From contig OX243814.1 of assembly GCA_945859605.1 (NCBI GenBank), forward strand, positions 43,869,505 to 43,933,504: 64,000 bases of DNA, written 5' to 3'. Within the stretch, counting starts at the first letter, position 1; the number at the start of each line of letters is the position of its first letter. Positions 11,526 to 22,819 of the stretch are shown piece by piece. This DNA is from Lumbricus rubellus. Lineage: Eukaryota > Annelida > Clitellata > Crassiclitellata > Lumbricidae. The translations under genes were made by a program, and so were the position numbers. The notes under the pieces are model-generated. The model did not search any database and was not told where the DNA came from. It worked only from the letters and a program-made list of their open reading frames with translations.

Positions 11526-11533
11526 TATATAAA
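11526..11533 (+). promoter_or_regulatory. TATA box of the chitin-binding-like gene
   Basis: The motif TATATAAA lies 85 bp upstream of the first ATG, which leaves room for a normal start site about 30 bp downstream and a short 5' UTR. It is inferred from motif and position only. Confidence 0.55.
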
Positions 11534-11610
11534 CTCCAGTGTGACAGCACTTGACCAACGAAGAGTAACTCTGAGGGTCTTAACAGCCGAGAGAAGAGCA
11601 TCAAATATAC

Positions 11611-11719
11611 ATGATGAATTGCCTCATCGTCCTTGCACTGTGCTTTGCGGCCGCCGTGGCAGGAGGCATTCCGGACGGTTACGCCCATGGACGATACGCC
11701 TTCCACGGCCGTTACGCCG
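11611..11719 (+). CDS. Secreted chitin-binding-like protein, exon 1
   Basis: Exon 1 encodes a signal peptide: two Met codons, then a hydrophobic core (LIVLALCFAAAVA) and a likely cleavage before GGIPDG. A short mature start rich in Gly, Tyr, His and Arg follows. The exon ends in a strong donor (G|GTGAGT) after one base of a Gly codon (phase 1). I chose the first of the two adjacent ATGs; starting at 11614 would remove one residue. The rest of the protein is in the exon at 13339. Confidence 0.75.
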
Positions 11720-13338
11720 GTGAGTACCTTCTCCTCTCTCCTCCTGCTTAACCGACAAAAGACTTCGAGCTGTGATGGTCAATTAAATTTGCTGATTGGA
11801 TTTGGAGCGGCGGAGTTCCGTCGCCGACCTTATAAATGTTGCATTTGTGGTGAAGCTCACGTGGTGAATGAAGTGAAGCAGTCTGAACTGCCTGCACGGC
11901 AGTCAATAATTGGAATAGACATTCTGGGTTAACGCGCTTGTCTGGCTTTGTACGTTTGTTGTCAACGCCGTTTGCGAATAGAGCCGACCGAGGTTGCATG
12001 GAGGAGCAGGCATCCCTCGGAGACGGACGGTCGACTCCTTGTTTTCAAGAAGAATAGCTCAGTCTCCGTTTTCATTCGCTTCTCTGTGTAATATGCTGCA
12101 ATTGCTGCATATAGGCCCTTAAGGTCAAGACACGCTCAAGTAGGCCTATCAGTTTCACATAGAAATAAGAGTTTCAAAATGAAATTCCCTTAATCCTCTC
12201 ATCACGATTGTGTTAGTAAATAGGCCTTCATCATTAATCTTTTTTATTATAGCATTATTTCATGTCGGGAAGTGTTCAAACACCCAAAACCTTGCCACGG
12301 CCTTGGAAATCGGGAAATCAGGAGCACGGATTATTAATAATAAGCCTATAGCGTTCTTTAAACTGTGACTGATGCTTTAGAGTTTAGATCATTATTTAAT
12401 ATAACCAGAAACAATATTATAGGCTATAATTAACATTAATGAGCAAAGAACTGAATAGTGAATACCATGCGCTGCGTCAAGTTAGAGTGACTATAATAAA
12501 GAATAGATGTGTCTATTGAAGAAAGCAATTAGGTTGAGAGAAGACCAGATTGTGAAGATTTAATTGATTGCCAGTAGGCCTGCTGTAGGCTAATAATAGC
12601 AGGACTGCGTAGACTGTAGCCTTTATTACGAATGCGCAACACTAAACCCATGCCCGGAAGCCATGTTTTCAATAGTTACTCTATAGAGTAGGCCAGCATG
12701 GAATCAATAGAAATGTTTTTATAGTTTAGCATATTAAGGACTTACAAAGCAAAGCCTGTCTGAGACAGCATTGTCTGTTTCAATCTATGCTGCGCAACTC
12801 GTATTCTTAGAAACTCTGTTTGTCTGCGCTGATTTCATTTCGACGTTCACTGCTTCTTTGTGAACCTATTGTGAAAAGTCCTGTCACTTGTATTTGTAGT
12901 CTAGGAATTTCTAAAGCGCTAAATAAAAGCCTGCAGGCGTAGAGTTCCAGCTTATACAAGAAAGAGAGTGATACAGACAGACAGAGACAGAAGACAGACA
13001 GAAATACAGAGAGACGGTGAGACAGACAGAGAGACAGACAGAGAGACACACACGTCCTGACACATAGAGGCAGAGAGGGAGAGACGGGAGAGAGACGAGA
13101 CAGATGAAAGGTGCCGTTACTGTGGATATAGTAATAATTGATTATTATATAGCTGAAAGAAATTTAAAGAGCGGGTTGGTGGGATCAATGTAAGAGTTCT
13201 TGAATTGCGAGACTGCTGAGGTCAATGAATAAATTAGTTGCAATTACTAATTTCTTAAAAAATCTCTCATAATATTATACCTGATTGAAACGCCGTACAG
13301 CAACATAACTCTAGATCTTTAATTTTGTCTCACACTAG
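11720..13338 (+). other. Phase-1 intron of the chitin-binding-like gene
   Basis: The intron starts GTGAGT and ends CACACTAG. It holds a GACAGA-rich simple repeat at about 12965-13100. No nested gene or transposon end was recognised. Confidence 0.6.
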
Positions 13339-13625
13339 GTAAATGTGGCAACGACGGTTTCTATTACAAAACCGACTATTCGTTCGTGATCTGTTCAAAC
13401 GGAAACGCTTACGAACAACCCTGTGCACCCGGTTCACGTAACTCCGGATACGACCACTACAGCAACGGTAACCACTACTACTACCGCGACTTCTGTGATG
13501 TCAACCTCGTCGACTATGGAGCTGGAATTCCACATGGATATGGTCACCAGGGTGCTGGCTATGGATACGGTCACGGTGCTGGATACGGTCACGGTGCTGG
13601 ATACGGACATGGCGCCAGATATTAA
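13339..13625 (+). CDS. Secreted chitin-binding-like protein, exon 2 with Gly/His-rich tail
   Basis: The exon completes the split Gly codon and encodes a compact domain with four cysteines, spaced C-x15-C-x9-C and then a long gap to the fourth Cys in RDFCDVNLVDY. Aromatics are dense (FYYKTDYSF, NHYYYRDF). The spacing resembles a reduced peritrophin-A / CBM14-type chitin-binding fold, which normally has six Cys, so the assignment is tentative. The C-terminus is a run of GYGHGA units (about residues 105-131 of 131). Together with exon 1 this is a complete small secreted protein of about 131 residues, plausible in matrix, shell, mucus or immune contexts. Only secretion is well supported by sequence. 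Confidence 0.7.
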
Positions 13626-13734
13626 TCTGTATAGGATTCTAAGATGGCGGTTTTTAGAATGATAGATGCAATTGCGAGATTGAAATTCAATTATTAAGAA
13701 ATCAAACTGTTTGCTCTTAATTCTTTCATCATAT

Positions 13735-13769
13735 CATCATCATCATCATCATCATCATCAACATCATCG

Positions 13770-13829
<60 letters not shown>

Positions 13830-13830
13830 A
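13735..13830. repeat. (CAT)n microsatellite
   Basis: A nearly uninterrupted ATC trinucleotide run about 100 bp downstream of the stop codon of the secreted-protein gene. Confidence 0.9.
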
Positions 13831-14826
13831 TATCCCTAGGCTCAATGCCCGTAAGCGTCCGACGCCACTCTCTGTCTGAGTCTGTCTCGCGTCATGCTGC
13901 CCAGCTTCAACCGGTCCAGTCTCTTAATTCTTTACACGGACCTAAAGTTGCGCTAAACTTTACCTCTAAGTGGAGAAGCCACTCCTGCTGCAGTCAGTGT
14001 TATCTGAATATCCATAATTGTTTCTACATGAATTCAGGCCATACAAAACACTCAGACATGCACAACACCATGCGACCACACGTATTGCGGTCTCTAATAC
14101 ACTATGCAGACTCCTACAGTACCACTTGGCTACTTTCACACAGAAAGGTGACCAGATGTAGTTAACCTTCTCCTGAGCCTTCGACATTTCGCTTTTGACA
14201 TCTACCCTTCAAGCTGCAATCAGACTGCAGTGTATATAGTCTGGCCATTCGATTCAGCCGAACGTTCCTAAGCTTTCAACACACTACAATATGCATTCCC
14301 ATCTTCTGCAGTAGATGAGTTTTTTTGTGTCTATGCCGCCTCCTGCAGTGAAGCTTATTTATGCGCGTGTCAACGAAAGAATTACATGCGGAATAAATCA
14401 GTCGACTTTACAGACGCGAAACAATGCACTGGAAACAATGCACTGGAAACAATGCACTAAGAACAATGCACTAAGAACAATGCACTGGAAACAATGCACT
14501 GGAAACAATGCACTGGATGGAATTCTCTTTTCTGCCTTTTTTTCACTCGATCACACTTCTGGTCACGACTCATCTTCGTGAATCCTGTGACTGGCAGCGA
14601 CAGCCCCCCCCCCACCCGGGCCACCCCCTCATACCCCCCCCCTAGAGAACAATGATCAGACCCAGGAGACCGTCCGACGACGACCATTGTCGGCCCTCAA
14701 CAGCAGTGCAACATTTCGGCTGATGTGTTGTCACGAAAAGCAGACGAATGTAGCTGCAGTGAATACTTTATAGCAAGACATTTGATGGAAATCAAGTTAG
14801 GAAGTATGTACATTGTACAATGAACA
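13831..14826. other. Intergenic with short tandem repeat
   Basis: No gene is recognised. At 14424-14515 a 12-nt unit based on AACAATGCACTG is repeated about eight times. C-rich runs occur at 14605-14645. Confidence 0.5.
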
Positions 14827-14837
14827 ATGATGTCCAG

Positions 14838-14980
14838 CGTAGGTCCAATCACGTCCTAAAAGTTGGGGGGACCATAATGAATCACGTCCTAAAAGTTGGG
14901 GGACCATAATAATAAAGTTAGGGAACCACTCAAAAGTTGGAGGGGACGCGTCCCGTGGGTCCCATAGGGTGGTTGCGCCT
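14838..14980. repeat. 143-bp insertion bounded by an 11-bp direct repeat
   Basis: ATGATGTCCAG occurs at 14827-14837 and again at 14981-14991, with a block between that contains two copies of AATCACGTCCTAAAAGTTGG. The right edge (GGTTGCGCCT) resembles a hAT-like end in reverse. A small non-autonomous insertion is the simplest reading. Confidence 0.4.
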
Positions 14981-14991
14981 ATGATGTCCAG

Positions 14992-15960
14992 TGATGTATT
15001 CGAGTTGATAAAATAGAAATTCATTTTCAAACCCATGGCAAGATTATTCCACGTTGCGATGGGGGTTGGGTTAAAAATCGGGTAAATTAAAATAATTTAT
15101 TTGCAGTTCTTGGAATCACTTGCTGATAATTAAACTGCGGTAAAACATTTCACAGCATATTTTTCGCGAAGATGTAATTAGACAGATATGAAAGTAGATA
15201 GGTGGACAGATAGTTAGCTATAGCTATAACTAGATGACAAACAGGTAGGTAGCTGGCTAGCTAGCGAGAGGGATGGATAGATAAATTGAAGGGATGGATG
15301 GATGGATAAATTGAATGGATGGATGGATGGAAGGATGGATGGATGGATGGATGTATGGACGGACAAACGGATATGGACACAGAGGCAGATAGAAAGGCAA
15401 GCAATGCAGATGTAAGACAGAAATACACAGAAATACCTATACAGATAAATAGAAGCACTAATGCATAGCTAAAGACAGAGACAAAGAAACAGACAGAAAG
15501 AGAATGGATGCATGTTCTCTTAAGCCATCTCTCTCTACGTGTACGTGTGTGCATCGATGGAGCCGAATCCAGACGACAGAGGGACTTAAGAAGAAGTGTT
15601 CTGCAGCTGTGGCTAAGAAGAGGAGGAACGACGCACATGGCATTACAGGACGCACATCATTTCATCCTCATTTCACTCCGATTCTAAGTAGGCTACGTTC
15701 AGATACGTTCGTAAGCAACGTGTATTATAATATAAGCCTACAGTATACCAATCTCTCTATCTATCGAGATTAGTGTTTCCCATTCTAATCTACTGCCACA
15801 AAAACAGGTAGGACATATTTTTATAGGAAGGTCTAATTCTAATGCGCAGATTTCCTTATGTTATCTTAAGGCTAGAATGGCAGTCGGTATCGCTTGAAAA
15901 GTTTCCAAATATTTGTTACATATTTTCGTGACGCATGTTGGAGTTTGAGATTGCAAAGGT
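14992..15960. other. Intergenic with GGAT and GATA simple repeats
   Basis: A (GGAT)n tract lies at about 15278-15360, with scattered GACAGA repeats to 15500. No gene is recognised. Confidence 0.5.
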
Positions 15961-16070
15961 AAACAAAGGTTAAAAAAACTGGAATCGGCTATGGTTAGTT
16001 ATCATGTTGTTAATAACTAACCATAGCCACACCGTAGATTCCAGTTTTTTACCTTTGTTTCCTTACTTAG
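15961..16070. repeat. Hairpin-forming inverted repeat
   Basis: The left arm (AAACAAAGGT, AACTGGAATC, GGCTATGGTTAGTTAT) pairs with the right arm (ATAACTAACCATAGCC, GATTCCAGTTTTTTACC, TTTGTTT). A loop of about 10 nt sits in the middle and a short bulge is in the right arm. No target duplication was found. It could be a tiny fold-back insertion or a palindrome left by repair. Confidence 0.6.
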
Positions 16071-16384
16071 TCTTAAATTGATGGGGATGACCAGATAAGC
16101 GTTAGCTTCTTCTCCCCACTAGTCGATTCATTTAACTCTCTATTGCACTACTATCTACATGCATATTTAAATGTACTCCCTAATATGTTTTCTTTTTCCT
16201 TCGCATCTGTTAATTTAAAGTGCATTGTGATCAGTAGTATGTAGGGCCTTCTAGGCCTATACACTGAATCGATTTTTGATTTGATTTGATTTGCATCTGT
16301 TTTAGTTGAGCGATTCAGAAAAGAACAATCTGCAGAGTTGAACCTTTTTGCAGCTTATATTCACTTAGACTAATATTATTGTTA

Positions 16385-16420
16385 TTTTTATTTTTATCAG
16401 TGTTGTTGTTGTTGTTGTTG

Positions 16421-16487
<67 letters not shown>

Positions 16488-17609
16488 CCTGAGGTACTTC
16501 ATTCCCCCAGGGACTTATGGACTATTATTAACTGAAGAATGTATGTCTGGTGGGTCAGGCCTCGTCTTCAGGGTGTGAGGCAAAAGTGCCTTTGAAAGCG
16601 ACCAGGTTGTAGCGTTGGATGCAAATGGACAGACGTTGAAAAAGAAAAGAGGCTTCACGTCTGTCACCACTGATTGAAGAGATGCGGCTGCCAATTTCAT
16701 TAATGAAATCTGAGGCCGACGGGTTGAGCGGACCCAATGTCTCTATGGCCACCGGCTGAAAGATGTAGGAAGTGGGCAGGCCTCCGTATTTTTGTTCCTT
16801 GCGGATGGCCGCCTGCACTGATGCAGGCCCGACCAAACCGTTCGGGTGGGCTATGTACGAGGCGGCACACGTATGAACGATGGTGGCATCCCACGCCAAG
16901 TATTTCCCCCCTGACCAGGGTATGAGGGTTGCCCCGTCCGGCCTTTTTCCATCGGATCTGAAGAGACCCGCCGGTTCCTTGATGCTTGGAATGTCAGCTC
17001 TGAGGAGGGCACGCCAAATGATGTCATTTATGGCGTGGTGACGAAGGGAGCGACCCATGGCTCTCCTGCAGACGAAACCATGATGGCCCTCGGGGCCAAC
17101 TCCCTCGCCACAATGGCATGTGTGTGGACCACACAAGTCCAAGCCCAACCTCAGACCCACCGCCACCCGGACAGCCTCGTTATCCAGGACAAGGCCACAA
17201 GCGGCGATTGGGAGCGCGGACAGCCAGTCAGCTGAATGGGGACTGCCCGACGCGTCCAGCCTGGCTCGGTTGACTAACCCGACGGCACTCTGGCGGATTT
17301 CCGCCTTGTCCTTTTCAACCAGGGGCCTGTCCCAAAGGCTCTGTTTTCCGGGTAAGGGGTGCATTGTCGCCGGCAAGGTGTCGCGACGGGCCTCTAACAG
17401 ATCCGACACGAACTGGTCAGGAGCTGCCACACCAGCCGCAAGGATGGCAGATTGCAGGTCGAGAGTCGACGCGGCTGAAGCCAAAAAGGCGGAAGAAGCC
17501 AGCGAAGCGACTCTACGGATGCCAAGTCCGCCATCTTTGATTGGTAGCCCGGCCTGCAGCCACTGGAGATCATTGAGAGAGCAGTTAACAATGGTCTCAA
17601 TGCCCGTCC

Positions 17610-17664
<55 letters not shown>
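16385..17664 (-). mobile_element. R2/R4-group non-LTR retrotransposon 3' half in a (TAA)n tract
   Basis: On the minus strand the coding part ends at 16555, followed by about 70 nt of 3' UTR, an A run and (ATA)n to about 16385. The 5' junction near 17608 also abuts a long (ATT)n run (17610-17664). Its protein carries a zinc knuckle and a restriction-like endonuclease, features of the R2/R4 group. One R4-clade element, Dong, is known to insert in TAA repeats, which matches the flanks here; this clade assignment is inference. Confidence 0.7.
16555..17608 (-). CDS. C-terminal half of RLE-type retrotransposon protein
   Basis: The frame encodes about 350 residues. It begins after the RT active site (LNDLQWLQAGLPIKDGGLGI). 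It passes through a Cys/His knuckle CHCGEGVGPEGHHGFVC, then KRPDGATLIPWSGGKYLAWD, which fits the PD...D/E core of the restriction-like endonuclease, then FETLGP-type and LFQRLSICIQRYN motifs near the end. The RT itself is missing through 5' truncation, so the piece is inactive. The open frame continues upstream into translated (ATT)n, giving a meaningless poly-Ile run, which I exclude. Confidence 0.75.
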
Positions 17665-17665
<1 letters not shown>

Positions 17666-17669
17666 GGGC

Positions 17670-19720
17670 CTATACAGCTATGCTTTGCAATTACTTTTAA
17701 CGATTCATTTACGAAGACAAGGTCGTGCTCAACGTTATAACAAGGAAGACAGTCTGATATCATCGATGCTCGGGCGACATCCTTCACCACCGTTTGTCCT
17801 TCTGAATATAATAGTCACCGCGACATTAATTAAGGAATTCGTGAAAGGAGAGTGCTAGACCGATATTATTTGAATCTCTGCAATAAGCCAACTTCTCGAA
17901 GCTAACCGCTGACCGTACACTTACTTTTACAGAGGCGCGTGAGACATGTTCAACGCTTCTACCGATGTAGCTAAATGCACTAGAAATGTTCGATTGCATT
18001 AGGCTACAGATAGGTTGCAGCATTTTACCATATCACGTCGATAACTATAATTATTTCATTGGCTCTCATTATAGCACGTAGACCTATACATGTAGCTTCC
18101 TTAATATGTCCGCCAGTCATGGGAACTTAATTTGATATTAAGTTTTAATTTTGCTTGTAGAGATCTGTCACCGATTCGCTTTGGTGTATTATAGGCTATA
18201 TACGGTATATAATATTTGAAACCGCCTAGATACAAAAACTCAAATATTATTTCAATTGCAAAATAATGATGTTTGACACCAAAGAGTGTTCAGAAGCATT
18301 ATTTTGTGTTATATCAGATTAGAGAGGTCACCAGACGTGTATAAGAGAAAAAGAGCTTCGTATTCTGTAGTTGCCTGGGAGGATTTTATACGTTAGGGTA
18401 TGATTCCTGAAACGGTGGAACTTCAATTTCGATTGGAAAGACTTCAGTTTGATAAGAGGAGGGACAGTGTGAGCAGAACATGGTTGCAGAGGCCTTAATC
18501 AAAATGTTTATATGCTGGAACCGAGAATTGGAGGTATGCAATATGCATTCAAGGCAGAATTTATGTAACTGAGGAGATAATCTGGGCAATTAAGAATCTT
18601 CATGAAGCTTTATGAAGACTGGAAATTTCCGATGGAAGTAATTTGATATAATTATGCAAATCGCTCTGCAGCCGGTAAATCCAGTTTAAGATGTTTTAAT
18701 GCGATTAGACGAAGCAGCGTTGACAGACTTATAAGCCATACAGAGGAGTTTTATCTCGATTTGAAAGAGAAGGCTTTTGCGCTGATCTAGAAGTCAGTGC
18801 GGAGATCAAATAAGGAAGACTAATCCCTAAGCCAGATATATCTGCACACATTCTGCAGGTCATCTCAGCTGATAAAAAGAAAACAGAGAATTCGAGATCC
18901 GCCATGACCTTTAATTTCCGCCAGGCTTTTAGTACCGGTACAGAAATAGATCATTAATATATATATATACGGAATATATTATATATATATATATAGTATT
19001 TCCAAAGTTATATAATGCGCCTGTATATTTATGCTTACATAAACATATCCTTGCAAACGATAACAAAGCTGGCGCCATAGTCTATATAATTCGTTTAGCT
19101 AGGGCAGTCATATATATTACAGGCAACCAGCGCAGAGGGTGATTTATGTCGAAAATAAATTCCCAGCAACGAAATATTTTAGCAGCTTATAGTGGCAAGG
19201 CTTGTATACCATGCAGGACATAATTATTATGTCCTGCATGTACCGTATTGTATTGGCCCGCATGCTGTGGCGGCTCATTTGCCTATTCGTGAAGCAGGAA
19301 TTTTTGTACGAAATAGTGTTTAGGCTATTTTTTAATAATGGCCAATTGATAGTCTATTACCTCAGATGCTTCTCATTAGCAATGACGGTCTTGGAATCCT
19401 ATGCCCTCTGTCGATAAAGGGCTAAGAACGTTTGCATTGTAGTAATAATGATATGTGACCACGACGAATCCAGTGGTCGTGTTTCAAAACAGAAAATGAC
19501 GTTTCACTTTCCATGTAGCGTCCTCCTCTCGTGTCTCAACTATTAATGATACACGAGATGATCTTCAGTCGATTCTATCTAAACTCAGAATATTCATATA
19601 GCGCTACTCTTCAGCTGAGCGCATGCAGGTCACGAGTGCCACGTCGTGTCAGATGGGTTGCGTTAAGATCCTGCTGCAGCATCAGATGCATGTTCAGTTC
19701 TGGTCGGTCATTCGATGCAA
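17670..19720. other. Intergenic, nothing recognised
   Basis: AT-rich DNA, with an (AT)n tract at about 18955-18996. Open frames are short and without domain, signal or splice support. Confidence 0.4.
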
Positions 19721-19728
19721 TGAAACTA

Positions 19729-20690
19729 CACTGTGTCCGGAAAAAAAGGGACCCATTTTGTAAATATGAAAATAAATAGTAAATATTAATCGATTTTCAC
19801 AATTCAAAAACCGTTTTTATCCTAACATATTTCTCTAACAATTGTGAAAATATAAAAGTTCCAGTCCAAATAATGACGTCATTATGACGTCATTTGCACA
19901 AAAAGTCAAATTTAAGAGATAAATGCACAAAATCATCCACAATTTCAATATTTTTATGATGTAGTTTATCATAAATAAATGTAAGTTTAATTTAATTTTT
20001 ATATCTGTACCGGTATTAATTTATGATCAAAGTGTACACCTTTGGCCTCAACGTAAGCTTCAAAACGGTGGCGCTAATAGCCAACAGCAGCATCGATAAC
20101 CAGCGTATCAAAATCCTCCCCAGCAGGCATTAACAATTCGCTCTCACGGAGTTCTTCAATGTCTCTTGTCCTTGTCTTGTAGCATACACCTTCTCCTCCA
20201 TCAGTCTCCAAATCTTATTATCAGCGGGATTTAAGCGGGCGGTCGTTTAGCGGCCAAAGATTAAGAGGAATGAAATCCTCAGTTAAACAGTTAAACATAT
20301 TGACGAACTCAGTGAGCTGAAGCACCGTTTTGTTGAAATGTGTAGGCTATTGCTCCGAATACTCCCGGATAACAGGCACGACTTTTTTTATAAAGTAGAC
20401 AATCCCTTTAATAAGCTGCATTTATTTTCACTCCTGGTTCTATTAAATGGATTTCCGTTTTACCAAGAGCCAATATACCAACCGAAACCATGCATGACTG
20501 GCCGGCTATATGAACTTTAGTGCAAATGACGTCATTATGACGTCATCAGTGTGACTGGAACTTTTATATTTTCACCAGTATTAGATAAATATGTCAGGAT
20601 TAAAATGTTTTTTGAATTGTAAAAATCGATGAATGTTTACTATTTATTTTCATATTTACAAAATGGGTCCCTTTTTTTCCGGACACAGTG
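19729..20690 (-). mobile_element. Mariner-type remnant (962 bp) with inner inverted repeats
   Basis: The ends CACTGTGTCCGGAAAAAA are inverted and extend for about 55 bp, flanked by TA at 19727-19728 and 20691-20692. The minus strand at about 20035-20205 has transposase C-terminal remnants like those in the 7089-7509 element. A second inverted pair further in carries two TGACGTCA palindromes per side (19874-19881, 19885-19892, 20527-20534, 20538-20545). No intact transposase. Confidence 0.85.
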
Positions 20691-20779
20691 TATATTCATT
20701 ATGCACGATACTGTGCCATAGTCAGCTTTAGACTCGACTTTCACGTAACATATATTATTGCAAAACGGTTTTTGTGGAA

Positions 20780-21120
20780 TCGTACAAAAACACGATGTCC
20801 AAGAGACGGAAGGAAAATTGCGAAGAATAGAAGGAGAAGGAGTAGGACGAGGTCACGAGGAGGACGAGGACGAGGAGGATGAGGAGGACGAGAAGGACCA
20901 GGATCAGAAGGAGGAGCAGGAGGAGGAGGAGTGGGAGGAGAACAAGAGAAGAAGAACACAGAGGGAAGAGGATGAACAACAACAACAAAAAGAAGAACAA
21001 TAAGAAGAACAATAAGAAGAACGAATATGAAGAGGAAGAAGAAAAGCAAAACAAAATAACAAGAATAGCAAGAAGACAAAGAAGAGGAACTAGAAAAGAA
21101 GAAAAGAGAAAAAAATAAGA
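20780..21120. repeat. Purine-rich GAGGAC / AAGAAG low-complexity tract
   Basis: A GA-rich asymmetric strand with imperfect GAGGAC, GAGGAG and AAGAACAA runs. Charged (Glu/Arg/Lys) open frames here are artefacts of composition. Confidence 0.8.
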
Positions 21121-21541
21121 ATTTTAGAAATGGAATATCCCGGAATCGAGACCAAGGTGAAGGATAAGCAACATTGTCTAATCAATTGACCATTCGGCAT
21201 CTTTTCCAGGTCAACTTCTGGTGCTCTTGTTTGGACCCCAAATGTTGTTTATTCCTAGTACTTACCGCAGCGCTCGGAAATAATGCAACATAGTTACGAA
21301 TTTCTATAGCGCCGCTCAAAGTCGTGGCCGTCCAGTAGCGCTCCAATTGCGAGAACCCCGTGAGAAGAATGTCTTAAGAAGCGATAGAGTGAGTGAGAGA
21401 GAGACGTGTGTATAGAGAACGATCGAGAAAGAAAAGTCCCACGTGGAGTGATGGAAAGGGCATTCACTTATTAACGAGGGTCCAGTCATACACGACGCAC
21501 ATGATCGAACTTGAGCAGCAGCGGTAGTCGTCTCTCGGGGG

Positions 21542-21600
21542 ACAAAGAAGTGTAACAAAATTAGCTGACAGTGTCAGCTAATTTTGTTACACTTCTTTGT
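21542..21600. repeat. Perfect 59-bp palindrome
   Basis: Two arms of 29 nt (21542-21570 and 21572-21600) are exact reverse complements around a single G at 21571. The symmetry ends abruptly on both sides. It lies about 300 bp upstream of the first coding exon of the knottin-like gene. Confidence 0.95.
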
Positions 21601-21769
21601 GTAAGCCTGACACTCTTGCACACAGCTTCTAATTAGCACTGGGACCATTAAGAGATCTCGAATACTACTACTACGAATACGATCGGAAATGTGTATTCTT
21701 GGATGTCGAGAATACAACTGTAGTCAGTTGGGCAAAGCTAAGCTAAAACATTTTATGATCAGTCAGGAT

Positions 21770-21820
21770 ATATAATATATATATAAATATATATTATAGA
21801 ATTATATATATATTATATGA
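21770..21820. repeat. (TA)n tract
   Basis: Imperfect ATAT run, partly self-complementary. Confidence 0.8.
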
Positions 21821-21914
21821 CAGTGGAAAATTGATCGATGCTACCAATAATGGACTGAAGTCATGCAAGAATGCTCGTCACGCCACAATAATTTCTGCAT
21901 GGTTGCTTCAGGTG

Positions 21915-22100
21915 ATGATGACCAGAATGATGTCTCGCTCATCAACCGGATGCGGCGTTCTTGCTCTGATGCTGATCGTGTTGGTTGTCTGTGAGGTCTC
22001 CATGGCAACACCATGGCGACCACCGTATGAAACGTCTGACGGTAGAGAAGAGGATGAGGGACTGAGTTTCATAAAGAGAGTCATGCAACCAAACAAACAG
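21915..22100 (+). CDS. Knottin-like secreted prepropeptide, exon with signal and pro regions
   Basis: Sixty-two codons. After several start-proximal Met codons comes a strong hydrophobic core (VLALMLIVLVVCEVSMA) with a likely signal cleavage before TPWRPP. Then comes an acidic propeptide (SDGREEDEG), a Lys-Arg pair in SFIKR, and seven residues up to a CAG|GTAGTC donor in phase 0. A good acceptor (GGTTGCTTCAG) at 21911 suggests that a 5' UTR intron ends just before the ATG. The order signal, acidic pro, dibasic site is that of a processed secreted peptide. I pair this exon with 25886-26026, which opens in phase 0. The donor is weaker than consensus, and an unseen exon between them is possible. 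Confidence 0.55.
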
Positions 22101-22353
22101 GTAGTCGGTAGAAATATACATATAGGTCTACTATTATACAAAATATACTGCATTGTAAAGTCAGTGTCGATCGAGACATTTTATAGAGGTCGACGCATTT
22201 TAATACTTCAAAATTACATTTTATATTAAATGATCTAGTAAATATTAGTTGGTGTTTTTAACCTGTTCAATAAGTAGTAGGTCTATATTATTTTCGATAG
22301 CTATCCTTGACTAATAAAAGCCTTGTAAATTATGTCCGATCGAACATTGTGAC

Positions 22354-22812
22354 TAGGGTAGTCCCAAAATCACGGTCAAAAAGTGAAAAAATTACGGCCT
22401 ACTTTTGCAAAAATCAAAAAATTCACGGCACCGTGATTCACAGTGCCGCGAATTTTTTTTCACTCACAATTTCTGTATTAAGTCGATTTATATTTTGAAA
22501 TTTAGCATAAACGAGTAGCCTATTTATGAATGAATATTCACTTGTCAGCGACGTAATTCACTCCCCAAAACAGAAATTCATACATTAATTTATAATGGTT
22601 CCGCACAGAAATTCTTAAATGAATTTAATGGTTCCGCGCTGTTTTTGGTCGTGGGCGCCATTTTTGACGTGTTTTTTTTATTAAAAAAGTGCTGAAAATG
22701 TGAAAAATCACGGAAAATCACGGAAAAAGGCAGAATTCACGGAAATCACGGCAAACGGCGAAATTCACGGTTTCCGTGATTTCCATGAATTCGTGATTTT
22801 GGGACTACCTTA
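22354..22812. mobile_element. hAT MITE (459 bp) with exact 8-bp target duplication
   Basis: The ends are TAGGGTAGTCCCAAAATCAC and the inverted GTGATTTTGGGACTACC-TTA. Flanks carry ATTGTGAC at 22346-22353 and 22813-22820. The interior is rich in ATCACGG repeats near both ends and has no transposase. It inserted at the edge of the 15-nt tandem array that follows, because GACCGA units lie on both sides of it. Confidence 0.9.
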
Positions 22813-22819
22813 ATTGTGA

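Noticed and set aside
16555..17790. A 411-residue host protein with poly-Ile
   Set aside because: The poly-Ile run is translated (ATT)n, and the rest is a non-LTR retrotransposon C-terminus.
20741..21118. Acidic/basic or Phe/Leu-rich membrane-like frames
   Set aside because: They come from a purine-rich low-complexity tract and its complement.
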